From assembly GCA_021186555.1 (NCBI GenBank), contig JAJKFL010000010.1, positions 21,160,586 to 21,224,585 on the forward strand: DNA of 64,000 bases, written 5' to 3'. This document shows, piece by piece, positions 22,839 through 32,263 of this stretch; within the stretch, counting starts at the first letter, position 1; every line of letters begins with the position of its first letter. Below the pieces are notes generated by a model, which saw only the letters and a list, made by a program, of their open reading frames with translations, searched no databases and was not told the origin of the DNA. Both the position numbers and the translations under genes were made by a program. This stretch comes from Reticulitermes speratus. Its lineage: Eukaryota; Arthropoda; Insecta; Blattodea; Rhinotermitidae.

Positions 22839-22851
22839 CCCCTGAAGATGG
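22839..22851 (+). repeat. Target-site duplication, left copy
   Basis: CCCCTGAAGATGG; the identical 13 bases recur at 23165-23177 on the other side of the SINE. The duplicated bases include the hammerhead core CTGAAGA. Confidence 0.95.
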
Positions 22852-23164
22852 GGGTACGCGGTGGCGCAGTTGGTTGAGGCACCGCGCTACAAACCGGAAG
22901 GTCTCGATTTCGATTCCCGATGGTGTCACTGGAATTTTTCATTGACATAATCCTTCCGGCCGCACTATGGCCCTGGGGTCGACTCAGCCTCTAACAGAAA
23001 TGAGTACCAGGAATCTTTCCTGGGGGGTAAAGGCGGCCGGTGCGTAGGGCTGACAATCTTACCACCTTCATGTGCCGATTGTCTAAAAATCTGGGAGCCT
23101 CGACCTCCTGGGAACCTAAGGGCCTGTCAAGGCCTGTAATGGGATTGCTTTACCTTTACCTTTA
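22852..23164 (+). mobile_element. SINE family B, complete copy inside a hammerhead
   Basis: tRNA-like head GGGTACGCGGTGGCGCAGTT with box A-like GGCGCAGTTGGTTGAGGC and box B-like TTTCGATTCCCGA, body ACTCAGCCTCTAACAGAAAT, and tail (TTTACC)n. Perfect 13-bp target duplications on both sides. Confidence 0.95.
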
Positions 23165-23206
23165 CCCCTGAAGATGGTCAGGTACCTGACCGAAACATGT
23201 CGGGTT
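23164..23206 (+). ncRNA. Hammerhead ribozyme motif rebuilt across a SINE junction
   Basis: Stem I arm TACCC comes from the SINE tail plus target duplication; then CTGAAGA, T, a self-complementary helix II GGTCAGGTACCTGACC, GAAA, ACATGT, GTC, GGGT. Because the duplication copied the core, the motif remains complete downstream of the insertion. Confidence 0.78.
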
Positions 23207-23269
23207 TAATGTAATACTACTATTAAAGTTTTTAATAGTGATTGTGCATCTAGTTGGTCTTGTTTTGAT

Positions 23270-23700
23270 ATAAATATATAAATTAACTTTAGCCATTAAA
23301 CGGTTAATAATAATTTATATTCAAAACAGGGACGCAATTAACAACAATTATGCAATAAATAAAATGAGCCGCAGTACTTAATACGTCTTATAAACAACAG
23401 CCATTTATCTTCAGTTAATTAGCCGACAATAAATAGATTTTTATTTTGAAATAAACAAATAAAAAAGATTTATCCTGAAGACTGAACTAAATATTTTATG
23501 TCGTTAGGCATGAAAGGAAAGGACCACATGCAAGACACATGGGAGGATAATATTAAAACGGATTTTAAGGAAATGAGTTGCAATACTCGGAGCTGTATTT
23601 ATTTGCATCGTAATAATGGAAGAGTGGGTATTGTAAACGGATGGATTATTAAGTTATTGTCTAAAATTTTTCAACAATATGCACCATACATTTAATGATT
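23270..23700. other. Mostly unassigned; tiny LINE alpha relic
   Basis: Positions 23505-23580 encode a WEDNIKTDFKEM-like piece, a remnant of LINE alpha. The remainder is AT-rich with nothing recognised. Confidence 0.45.
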
Positions 23701-24000
23701 TTAAAAGTTGTAACAAAATCATTTTATATTCCTACATGCTTCGTTGGCAGCCGCCACCATCATCTTCAGGGAAAGTTTACAAGACAAACAGTGTTTTATA
23801 ACAGCGGTGTTCCAGCTTGAAAGTTAAGCTTTCCCTGATGATGGTGGTGGCTACCACCGAAACGTCGGAATATAGAGTGATCTTGTAAAAATATTTAAAA
23901 TCATAAAATGTTCGTTGCGTATTGTTGGAAACTTTGAGACAATAACTTGATAACAAAACGCACGGTACAAATAACAATGTGAAAATTGCGTGAATTATTC
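23700..24000. mobile_element. Foldback hammerhead element
   Basis: A minus-strand motif at about 23733-23780 (CTGAAGA kept, GAAA mutated to GAAG) faces the intact plus motif at 23830. The tail TTGCGTATTGTTGGAAACTT (about 23915) and terminal box AACGCACGGTACAAATAACA (23957) follow. Confidence 0.7.
23830..23870 (+). ncRNA. Hammerhead ribozyme motif, short helix III
   Basis: TTCC, CTGATGA, T, helix II GGTGGT/ACCACC with loop GGCT, GAAA, then a 4-nt palindrome ACGT, cleavage GTC and GGAA. Stem I has four pairs. With only ACGT, helix III can form stably only between two RNA copies. Confidence 0.72.
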
Positions 24001-24119
24001 TTCGGGTTTTATAAAACACAGAGAAATGTTAGTTCCTGAACAGAATGTGTGATCTATTGCGTAGTTTGTTAGCTGCTTTGACGTCCTATTTTGCTTATGA
24101 AATGGACGTTTTAGTTTTG

Positions 24120-24401
24120 CGTGGTGAAGGGCCCCGCAGCAGATGCTACGGAAGCACCACAGCCTTGAGGCTTCTTGTGCAACCCCTGTGATGAAGATGA
24201 GCAGTTTTTTTTTTTACCAAGTTTTACAAGTAATGGAGCACCAGTGGAATGAAATCGACAGGGGAAAACCGACAACTCGGAGAAAAATCTGTCCCATTGC
24301 CACTTTGTCCACCACAAATCTCACATGGACTAACCCGGGATCGAATCCCGGCCCTCCGCGGTGACAGGCTGGCGACTAACCGCCTGAGCTATGGCACGGC
24401 C
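24120..24401 (-). mobile_element. SINE family C, minus orientation
   Basis: Minus strand: head GCCGTGCCATAGCTCAGGCG, box B GGGATTCGATCCCGGGTT, 3' end GCGGGGCCCTT. An approximate direct repeat flanks it (ATGAAATGGAC near 24098, ATGAAACGGAC near 24402). Confidence 0.87.
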
Positions 24402-25345
24402 ATGAAACGGACTTAGAACTTTCCGTGTCTAGTCAGAATATCGCCCTAATTGATATTCTGAGTTTTGACAGTCATCATTTCTTTGGAACAAACATACTTT
24501 CCAAGAACGCCTCGTCCCTTTTGAACCCCCTGTGACTTGAGGGTGACGGATAGTATAAAGAGACGCATGTAAACAGACAAATGTTGCGAGATCTGAGCCT
24601 GACACATCGATAATGCTGAGGATTCAAATCTTCTGGCCTGTTACGCCGTGTCGCTGCCTTAGTGTTTACTCTATTTTCGAATAAACGTAACGCTCCCTTC
24701 TTTAAGGGAGATGGGAGACCAAGACGAATGCATTTCCCTAGCCGTGAGCTGACCGCTAGCATATTCACAGTGTGAACCAAGCTTTGTCTTGACATATACA
24801 GTGTGTATAAAACGCGAAAACTTTATCCGAGGGAACTGAGACAGCAACTGTAACTCAGCGTGAAGTAAAGTCCATTAAAACTATGCACGATACTTATAAA
24901 GCGGTTATATACTGCCTAAAGTTCTATAAACTTTCGAGACTTACGACAAAGTTATAATCATTTCTAAAAATTCTGCTTTATATCTGAAGTATATCGACGT
25001 ATCAAGACGAATTACTTACAAAATGCAGTGCAGTTGCTGACTTTATGAGGGTTGGCACAGCAATATTCTAATATTTGTGTTTTCTTTTGTTTCAAGAATC
25101 ATTAGTAAGCCGTTCTGAGAATAAAATTATTTGTTTAGAAGTTTCAGACGAAAGTTCTTATTCACCCGGATATTTACAGAAAGTCCTTATTATTTTGGTT
25201 GATTCAGGGGGAAAGATGATAGTACCAGTCATTGTTAGAAATAAAAGTTCATATAAACATGTGTCTAATTCTGAATGGTTACCGAGATACGGCTGTTTGA
25301 GTCTACAAATACAGAAGCATTGTGAATGGTAATAGAAAAAAAAAT
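24402..25345. other. Unassigned sequence
   Basis: The frames at 24475-24795 (minus, 106 codons) and 25075-25332 (plus, 85 codons) have no recognisable domain. Nothing repetitive seen. Confidence 0.3.
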
Positions 25346-25417
25346 AAATTACTTACTGTTAACAAATCAAAAGTCTAAAAACCAACATATACAATGTATT
25401 CTTACAAGTAAGCCAAT

Positions 25418-25461
25418 TGCCCCTACATATGTTTCGGCTTCAACAAGCCATCTTCAGGGTT
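25418..25461 (-). ncRNA. Hammerhead ribozyme motif
   Basis: Minus strand: CTGAAGA, T, helix II GGCTT/AAGCC with loop GTTG, GAAA, 8-nt palindrome ACATATGT, GTA, GGGG. Stem I is limited to two clear pairs (CC/GG). Confidence 0.68.
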
Positions 25462-25667
25462 TCAAAGTTCTACATATGCTCGACATCCATTAGTTCAATC
25501 ATAAGCACCTCATACATCAACATAAAACAAATTCTTAACTCCCAATGTATCAGGACAACACCAACATCAGCCGTCCTAATACATAAAATCCAGGGAATGA
25601 TTTGCTCTTATCTTTCCTGTTATATGTATAAGAGGTTAAACGTTTCTTTAAAGTTACATTTTTCTTT

Positions 25668-25857
25668 TTGTAAGGCTCGACAGCCCTATATGGGCCTGGG
25701 CCTTCTCGTTTCGTCGAGGTTTCACGATCACACACATTTGAGACACACCACAGTCGGTAGGACTCCTCTGGACGAGTGATCAGCCCGTAGCAGAGACCTC
25801 TACCTGACAACACACAACACTCACAACACAACACAAACATCCATGCCCCCGGTGGGA
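25668..25857 (-). mobile_element. SINE family A body lacking its head
   Basis: Minus-strand family A body and tail (GGTAGAGGTCTCTGCTACGG ... CCTATATGGGC relatives). It is cut inside the box B region (GGTGGGATT) and abuts the A-run of the next SINE. Confidence 0.85.
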
Positions 25858-26072
25858 TTTTTTTTTTTGTCTGTCCGGGGTTTTTCCCCTTTGATCCATT
25901 TTTGTACTGTTTAAATCCTTTCGTCCTTCATGTCACTTTACGTTCCATGCTACCGTCCTTACAACAAACACAACACAGACATCCATGCCCCCGGTGGGAT
26001 TCGAACCCACGATCCTAGTAAGCGAGCGGCCGAAGACCCACGCCTTAGACCGCACGGCCACTGGGATCGGCA
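25858..26072 (-). mobile_element. SINE family A variant with alternative tail
   Basis: The minus-strand head GCCGATCCCAGTGGCCGTGC with box B GGGTTCGAATCCCACC is joined to the ATGGAACGTAAAGTGACATG tail seen in tandem at 10397-10856, ending in an A-run at 25858-25868. Confidence 0.88.
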
Positions 26073-26516
26073 AAATTACATATATATATTGGTTATAAAT
26101 TGATGGCAGTCTTGTTTTTGTATACGGATTATCCAATGTAATTTGAGCGTACCCTGTGGAAATATGGACGGATATCAGTATCGTAGATACTTATGACAAA
26201 CCCGGTATCATAAAAATTATGTTAGAAAAAGTAGTAGGTATATTGGGAGACATAACTGTATTATGTTGCTGATCGTGCAGTGTTGTGATTTGTACTGGCA
26301 GGTTGCGTTGTGATTTGTTGAAGCCGAAACACTTGTAGTGACATTTGACTTACTTGTAAGAATACAGCGTATGTTGGTTTTTAGACTTTCGATTTGTTAT
26401 CGTAATGCACGGTGAATATAACGTGAAATTTTACTTACTGTCAATTTAATTTTTTTTTTTTAATTTAATGTTTAAATGAAAAAGCCTTTACACAGAAAAT
26501 ACAAATTTGTTACATT

Positions 26517-26740
26517 TCACAACAAACGTTCCAAAACCCCACCGTCAACCTCAGTGCACTTTGCAACTCGTGTGCTAAGATCACGTGCTGTTCGTCTCAG
26601 TTGATCTTCACGTTTCTTTATGCAGGCAGCAACATCCAAAATGCTAGCCAGCAATTCGTCTGTGTATCCACCTTTGTTTTGTAAACTTCGCTCTTCATCC
26701 AACCGCACAAACAAATCTAACGCAGTTACGTCTGGAGATT
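26517..26740 (-). pseudogene. Tc1/mariner-superfamily transposase C-terminal fragment
   Basis: On the minus strand the frame enters at SPDVTALDLFVRLDEERSLQ, corresponding to the SPDLTPCDFFLWG block around the third catalytic acid of these DDE enzymes (compare 47790-48044). It continues YTDELLASILDVAACIKKRE to the C-terminal CTEVDGGVLERLL and a stop. The catalytic D is kept (TALD), but everything N-terminal to it is missing here. No terminal inverted repeat was identified around it. It is a different lineage from the element at 47579. Confidence 0.65.
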
Positions 26741-26994
26741 CTGTTTACATTTGAGACCTTTAATACTGCCTACGCCAACAGATATTGATTTTGGCCTACG
26801 TCTTCTTGTTTAATTACGCTATAAGCACTTCGAAGCGTAGCAACAGGTGGGACAGACCTGTGTGTGTGCAGAATTGTGTAGAAGCATCCGCCGAGATACA
26901 TAAAAGGCACTTGATATGAAAACGAATTATAACGCAACATGCATGTAATATACAGGGTGTCAATATCTTGCATGTTATAGTTATGATACTTATT

Positions 26995-28261
26995 GTTGAG
27001 GGAGGAACATAGGCTGAGGGTGTTCGAGAATAGGGTGCTGAGGGGGATATTTGGGTCTAAGAGGGACGAGGTAACAGGGGAGTGGAGAAGACTACATAAC
27101 GAGGAGCTTTATGATCTGTACTGATCTGAATAGTGTGCTGAGGAGGATATTTGGGTCTAAGAGGGACGAGGTAACAGGGGAGTGGAGAAGACTACATAAC
27201 GAGGAGCTTTATGATCTGTACTGATGTGAATAGTGTGCTGAGGAGGATATTTGGGTCTAAGAGGGACGGGGTAACAGGGGAGTGGAGAAGACTACATAAC
27301 GAGGAACTTAATGATCTGTACTGATCTGAATAGTGTGCTGAGGAGGATATTTGGGTCTAAGAGGGACGAGGTAACAGGGGAGTGGAGAAGACTACATAAC
27401 GAGGAGCTTTATGATCTGTACTGATCTGAATAGTGTGCTGAGGAGGATATTTGTGTCTAAGAGGGACGGGGTAACAGGGGAGTGGAGAAGACTACATAAC
27501 GAGGAACTTAATGATCTGTACTGATCTGAATAGTGTGCTGAGGAGGATATTTGGGTCTAAGAGGGACGAGGTAACAGGGGAGTGGAGAAGACTACATAAC
27601 GAGGGGCTTTATGATCTGTACTGATCTGAATAGTGTGCTGAGGAGGATATTTGGGTCTAAGAGGGACGGGGTAACAGGGGAGTGGAGAAGACTACATAAC
27701 GAGAAACTTAATGATCTGTACTGATCTGAATAGTGTGCTGAGGGGGATATTTGGGTCTAAGTGGGACGGGGTAACAGGGGAGTGGAGAAGACTACATAAC
27801 GAGAAACTTTATGATCTGTACTGATCTGAATAGTGTGCTGAGGAGGATATTTGGGTCTAAGAGGGACGGGGTAACAGGGGAGTGGAGAAGACTACATAAC
27901 GAGGAACTTAATGATCTGTACTGATCACCAAATATTATTCGGGTGATCAAATCAAGAAAAGTGAGATGGGCGGGGCATGTAGCACGTATGGGGGAGAGGA
28001 GAGGTGCATACAGGATTTTGGTGATGAGACCTGAGGGAAGGAGACCACTTGGAAGACCCAGGCGTAGATGGGAGGATAATATTAAAATGGATCTTCAAGA
28101 AGTGGGATGGTGGGTCATGGACTGGATTGATATGGCTCAGGATAGGGACAGGTGGCGGGCTCTTGTGAATGAGGTAATGAACCTTCGGGTTCTATAAAAT
28201 GCGGGGAATTTCTTAGCTAGCTGACGACCTGTTAGCTTCTCAAGAAGAATATGCTTCAAGG

Positions 28262-28294
<33 letters not shown>

Positions 28295-28295
28295 C
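26995..28295 (+). pseudogene. LINE 3' end with internal tandem expansion (LINE alpha)
   Basis: Begins EEHRLRVFENRVLRGIFGSK-RDEVTGEWRRLHNEEL, the post-RT region of a jockey-like non-LTR retrotransposon. After nine 100-bp copies of part of that segment, the frame at 27943-28197 continues [40 protein letters not shown] and [21 protein letters not shown] 3' untranslated stretch ends in (GTTA)n at 28264-28293. The RT and endonuclease are absent. Because 100 is not a multiple of three, the expansion destroys the reading frame. Confidence 0.88.
27031..27925 (+). repeat. 100-bp tandem array inside LINE coding sequence, 9 copies
   Basis: TAGTGTGCTGAGGAGGATAT recurs at 27131, 27231, 27331 and so on to 27831, exactly 100 bp apart. 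The unit includes GGTAACAGGGGAGTGGAGAA and ends CTGTACTGATCTGAA. The same junction occurs once in the related LINE copy at 55241-55440. Confidence 0.96.
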
Positions 28296-28571
28296 GTATT
28301 GTTGAAGTGCCTTTTTCAATCTCTTCTTAGCAATCAAATTCTCGATCAAGGCTCTTTCCCTTTTACCAGGCTATATTTTTTGTAGCTTCTTCAAGATGTG
28401 CCCATTGGGAGTAGGAGATGGATATCATATCCGAATGGCAGGGGGGGGGTTGGGTGTTTAAGACGGGGGGCTTCTTTTAAGTTTGTATTCACATATTACG
28501 GTATTACATTCTGTCTAATCCTGCATTCTGTTTACCCCACTCTTAATTAAATACAACCATTCCTTAACGAC

Positions 28572-28820
28572 GCCGATCCCGGTCTAAAGCGTTGTTCTTC
28601 GGTCGCTCGCTTACTGGGATTGTGGGTTCGAATCCCGCCTAGGGCATGGATGTGTATCTCTTGTGAGTGTTGTGTGTTGTCAGGTAGAGGTCTCTGCATC
28701 GGGCTGGTCACTCGTCCAGAGGAGTCCTACCGAGTGTGGTGTGTCTGAGTGTGATCGTGAAGCGTCGAAAAATGAGGCGGCCTAGGCCCCCAAGGGGCTG
28801 TTAAGACATTGGAAAATAAT
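28572..28820 (+). mobile_element. SINE family A with 10-bp target duplication
   Basis: Head GCCGATCCCGGTCTAAAGCG (box A damaged by a small deletion), box B GGGTTCGAATCCCGCC, body GTCAGGTAGAGGTCTCTGCA. Direct repeats CCTTAACGAC (28562-28571) and CCTTAATGAC (28821-28830) differ at one base. Confidence 0.92.
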
Positions 28821-28830
28821 CCTTAATGAC

Positions 28831-29160
28831 ACTTTATCTTGTTAAATCCCCAGTATTTAAATTTGTCTACATCTACCTAATTATACAAAAAAGATCTTCA
28901 TTATTATATCTTAGTATCTCATTATAAGCTACCTCCTTCTTAACATTCAACCACTTTTTATTAAAAAATTTCTTCCTCCATTTTCTGACTTCTGCTTTAC
29001 CTAACATAATGACCAGTACTGATAAGAGTAGGCTAAACCTAATGATCCATCTTAACTCTTTCCCGTCCGATCTTAACCAGTGTATCACCCAGATATATCT
29101 ATAAACTTTAAATCAATGTGTTACTTCTTTTAAGAATACTGATAACACCACTGCGACTTT
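28831..29160. other. Unassigned AT-rich sequence
   Basis: The 71-codon minus frame at 28873-29088 contains SLLLSVLVIMLGKAEVRKWR and resembles LINE reading-frame fragments only vaguely. Not called. Confidence 0.25.
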
Positions 29161-29168
29161 GTGTAATA

Positions 29169-29246
29169 CAGGGCGTACACAAAAGAATGGTGCGGTGTGG
29201 TGGTTATTCACTTTTGATACCGCACCATTCTTTTGTGTATGCCCTG
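29169..29246. mobile_element. 78-bp foldback MITE of the Tc1/mariner type
   Basis: CAGGGCGTACACAAAAGAAT at one end and its complement ending GTATGCCCTG at the other, with TA on both sides (29167-29168, 29247-29248). It is almost only two terminal repeats joined. Same termini as 47579-48164. Confidence 0.9.
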
Positions 29247-29610
29247 TATACTCGTATAAGTTAAATTACGAGTAACTTAAGAAACATTACTAATTGCTAG
29301 GGACTTTTGTGTATTGCGAAAGATTAGCAGGAACTACTGATAAGTAATCGGCGATTTCTCTTTTCAAATTTCTGCTCGGAGACCAGATATCCTGACTCTA
29401 GAACTTTCTTGTTTTTCTTCACCCCTAACAGACAAATATTGCAGTAATAGAACTGTATTAAGTAATGCCACCATCAGCTTCTTCCACACTAATTTTAAGT
29501 ATTTTTCGCTATTCATTCTATTATTATAAGCTATTCGAAGGATCTTTTGAGAAAGTCTGCTGTAGGAACTTGACTGTCAGGCGCAGACAAAAATTACAGA
29601 TTATTAGTAA
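29247..29610. other. Unassigned sequence
   Basis: Nothing recognised. Confidence 0.3.
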
Positions 29611-29656
29611 TTTAAACAAATTGTGCACTTAATAAAATACATTCAAAAGTAAGTAT

Positions 29657-29704
29657 AAAACTTCTACATGTTTCGGCACTGAGGTGCCATCATCAGGGAG
29701 TTTT
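29657..29704 (-). ncRNA. Hammerhead ribozyme motif
   Basis: Minus strand: AAAACTCC, CTGATGA, T, helix II GGCAC/GTGCC with loop CTCA, GAAA, ACATGT, GTA, GAAGTTTT. Stem I can form seven of eight pairs with one mismatch at the second position. Confidence 0.8.
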
Positions 29705-29768
29705 CTTAACAAAGGAATATAAGGACAGCAAGCTGCTGTAGGTATTCTGTCGCTTTAATTAAAACGAT

Positions 29769-29812
29769 AAATCCCTGATGATGGCACCTCGGTGCCGAAA
29801 CATGTAGGAGTT
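29769..29812 (+). ncRNA. Hammerhead ribozyme motif
   Basis: AATCC, CTGATGA (29775-29781), T, GGCAC/GTGCC with loop CTCG, GAAA, ACATGT, GTA, GGAG. Stem I has three contiguous pairs, then a mismatch, then further A/T pairs. Confidence 0.78.
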
Positions 29813-29984
29813 TTGTACTTACTTTTGAAAGTATTTCATTAAGTGCATAAGTCGGTTAATGTATTGATTATAAGAATATGCACGGTATGAATAATATAAA
29901 AATTGCATTACAGATGCATGTGTTTGGACATACAAAATAGCACTTTCTATATTGAGTAAAGTTTGTCTTTGTAGCTAGTTACTT

Positions 29985-30090
29985 AACTCCAGGAAGCAGA
30001 GTCTGTCTTGAAAATCTAACAGTTCCTCATTTAGTCAAGAAATTTTCCAAATATCATGGAACCCGAAAGTCGATTACCACCTTAATGTTT
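29985..30090 (-). pseudogene. LINE alpha 3' untranslated relic
   Basis: The complement matches the region just before the (GTTA)n tail of LINE alpha (GAAATTTCTTGACTA... GAGGAACTGTTAG...). Degraded, non-coding. Confidence 0.5.
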
Positions 30091-30149
30091 TGCATGGTCC
30101 GGGTGTTATGTTATTTGTTATAATCTAACCAAATACACTGGTTGGTTTT

Positions 30150-30475
30150 TATTCATTCATTCATTCATTCATTCTGCAGTCTGCCTTACGACAGGTCCGT
30201 AGCCCCTTCCAAAGCGAGTTCTCCACAGGGTGCGATCTAGTGCTTCCTCTTTCAATTTCCAGTATCTTTTCTTTTCCTTAAGGTCATCCAGTAGCTGCTT
30301 ACATCTTCTCCCTCGTCGTCCCGTCATTTCTATCCTTCCTTCTAACTTTCCTTCAATCACGTGTTTCAGAAGGCAGTTTCTACGCAAAATGTGACCAATC
30401 CAGTTAGCCTTCCTTCTTTTTATTGTATGTACGATATTCCTCTCCTCCTTCACTCTATGTAATACTTCTTCATAG
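30150..30475 (-). pseudogene. LINE beta 3'-end fragment
   Basis: The minus strand reads EEVLHRVKEERNIVHTIKRR, ANWIGHILRRNCLLKHVIEG, GRRGRRCKQLLDDLKEKKRY, then LKEEALDRTLWRTRFGRGYG and PVVRQT, followed by the (GAAT)n tail at 30150-30172 (seen as ATTC). This copy keeps the frame through the position where the 15-kb copy has a stop. It is 5'-truncated at about 30475, where it abuts a decayed hammerhead element. Confidence 0.9.
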
Positions 30476-30504
30476 TTGTTATATATCTTGTTATTTACAT
30501 TACC

Positions 30505-30556
30505 ATATCTCCAACTTGTTTCGTCATCTAGTAAGCCATCGTCAGGGGGATAAATA
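30505..30556 (-). other. Decayed hammerhead motif
   Basis: Minus strand CTGACGA and GAAA remain, but helix II (GGCTTACTAGATGAC) pairs poorly and helix III (ACAAGTT) is no palindrome. Confidence 0.5.
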
Positions 30557-30705
30557 GAAATAAATATGCAGATATGTGTGAATACAAAATTATATTCGAA
30601 AGCAGTATGTATCCCTTTGAACATACACTATAGCAGCTACAGGTATAGGTCTATAATTTGTTACAGTTTTCTGTTCGTTGTTACTGACAGTGTATGTGGT
30701 TGTAT

Positions 30706-30964
30706 TTTTTTTTCTATGGCTCCACAGCCCTATATGGGACTGGGCCTCCTCGTTTCGTCGAGGTTTCATGGTCACACATTTGAGACACACCACAGTCGGT
30801 AGGACTCCTCTGGACGAGTGATCAGCCCGTCGCAGAGACCTCTACCTGACAACACACAAAACTCACAACAGACATCCATGCCCCCGGTGGGATTCGAACC
30901 CACGATCCTAGTAAGCGAGCGGCCGCAGACCCACTCCTTAAGCCGCACGGCCACTAGGATCGGC
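30706..30964 (-). mobile_element. SINE family A with 7-bp target duplication
   Basis: The minus-strand head ends near 30963 with GCCGATCCTAGTGGCCGTGC, box B GGGTTCGAATCCCACC, and the tail is the T-run at 30706-30713. GGTTGTA at 30699-30705 and 30965-30971 flanks it. Confidence 0.92.
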
Positions 30965-31222
30965 GGTTGTAATACTTAATGAATAATATTGAAGATTAAA
31001 ACATATCAAACATCTATGGAATGTCGTCAAAATTTATAGTTTTAAAAATTCTCATCTCCTGATACTAGATTTTCAAGTGTACTTCGAGAGTGAAGGCACG
31101 TTACTAAAGTTATTTACCCTGAAAATGGAAGCGAAAATTTCCTCTCTCCAAAGCCGTCGAGACCGGCTTAAGGCTTACCCAAACTCCAATTCCATAGACA
31201 CATGGACACTTCCTTGGGAGTA

Positions 31223-31708
31223 CAGTGGACCCTCGAACTTCGAACGGTTTGATGTTCGAACAACTTGAAACTCGAACAAAAAATTCGAGGAAAGTCCGGT
31301 TTTGAAACTCGAACAAAAACTCGAAAGTCGAACAAAGAATCACGTGGTCGTCACTTAGTCGCCTTCTCTCTCTGCTTGGTCCAGATGAAAGAAGGGTAAT
31401 TCACCTTCCAGTGAACAGTAATATCCCTCCTACTATTATTATTGATTGATTATTATACAATATTTTTTATGTACGTACTATTATAAATAAAAATTTTCAA
31501 TTATTGAAATTAAATATACTTATTTTATCATTATGATCTTTTGAAATGGGCACTTAAAATGTTTTATATTGGGTAAATTTTGGGGGTCTGGAACGGATTA
31601 ATTCAATTTACATTATTTCTTATGGGGAAATTTAACTCGAAAGTCGAACAACTTGAAAGTCGAACCGTCTCCTGGAACAGATTGTTTTCGAAGTTCGAGC
31701 TTCCACTG
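31223..31708. mobile_element. Non-autonomous pogo/Tigger-like transposon, 486 bp
   Basis: Starts CAGTGGACCCTCGAACTTCG and ends CGAAGTTCGAGCTTCCACTG, with TA at 31221-31222 and 31709-31710. Many TCGAAC/GTTCGA sub-terminal repeats. No transposase frame. Confidence 0.88.
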
Positions 31709-31710
31709 TA

Positions 31711-32260
31711 AATAGGTCGAGATTAAGAATGAGTGGATCTGTACCTCAACTCCGCCGCATTCATGACGTGAAAAGTGACAGGTTTGCCTCTTTAATGGAA
31801 GAAAACTCAGTTCGCTCTTGAGGAAAGGACTGGCTATATATACTGTAGATTAATTTTGGTTTCCAAACAGTTAAACAAAAATAAGTAGATGGAACATGCC
31901 GAGTGTTTATATCATCTTGTATCTTCAGCACAAGCCCAATGGTCTTCCTACTGCGACAGCGACCTCCATATGCTACCCCGTCTTATTCACATCTGCCACT
32001 TGCATGGACATTCGACATGTAACGTCTCTGTCGGCAAGTCTCTATGGCACACGATTTATCAACGAGGCATTTGATGTCTGTGACAGAGGTGGATCAAAGA
32101 AATGCGATGACGGTGCTACTTGCTGCTCTGTCAGGACGTGTATTGATCAAGGAGCGACGCTGACAGCATACTTCTTGTTCTCACGTATCTTACACACCTC
32201 CTGCCTCCATCGATAGAAGCATGCAACAGCAGGCTTTGAGACCCTTATAACAAAATGAAG
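31711..32260. other. Unassigned sequence
   Basis: A 106-codon frame at 31896-32216 has several cysteines in its second half (CDRGGSKKCDDGATCCSVRTC), but no signal, splice context or known family. I do not call a gene. Confidence 0.3.
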
Positions 32261-32263
32261 ATA

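Larger units (their letters stand above)
22500..23275. mobile_element. Foldback hammerhead element interrupted by a SINE
   Basis: The left arm runs from the terminal box complement (CACCGTGCATCTCG, 22508) through ACCAACTAGATGCACAATCA to a minus-strand hammerhead. The right arm mirrors it and ends ATTGTGCATCTAGTTGGTCT near 23263. The arms meet around a central loop at about 22710-22760. The right hammerhead is split by a SINE family B insertion at 22852-23164. Confidence 0.85.
25350..26410. mobile_element. Foldback hammerhead element carrying SINEs
   Basis: The left arm ACAAATCAAAAGTCTAAAAA-CCAACATATAC is mirrored on the right near 26365-26400. The left side holds an intact minus-strand hammerhead (25418-25461); the right partner at about 26318-26345 retains only GAAGCCGAAACACTTGTAG. 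The terminal box AATGCACGGTGAATATAACG lies at 26404. SINE family A material (25668-26072) fills the loop. Confidence 0.7.
29615..29915. mobile_element. Foldback element with two intact hammerheads
   Basis: The arms TTGTGCACTTAATAAAATAC and AAGTATTTCATTAAGTGCATAAG enclose two outward-facing hammerheads 64 bp apart. The terminal box ATGCACGGTATGAATAATAT lies at 29879. Closely related to the copies at 20735-21160 and 55945-56240. Confidence 0.82.

Noticed and set aside
31896-32216. 106-codon frame with a cluster of cysteines, possible secreted peptide
   Set aside because: No clear signal peptide or spaced cysteine framework, and overlapping frames of similar length exist; not enough support.
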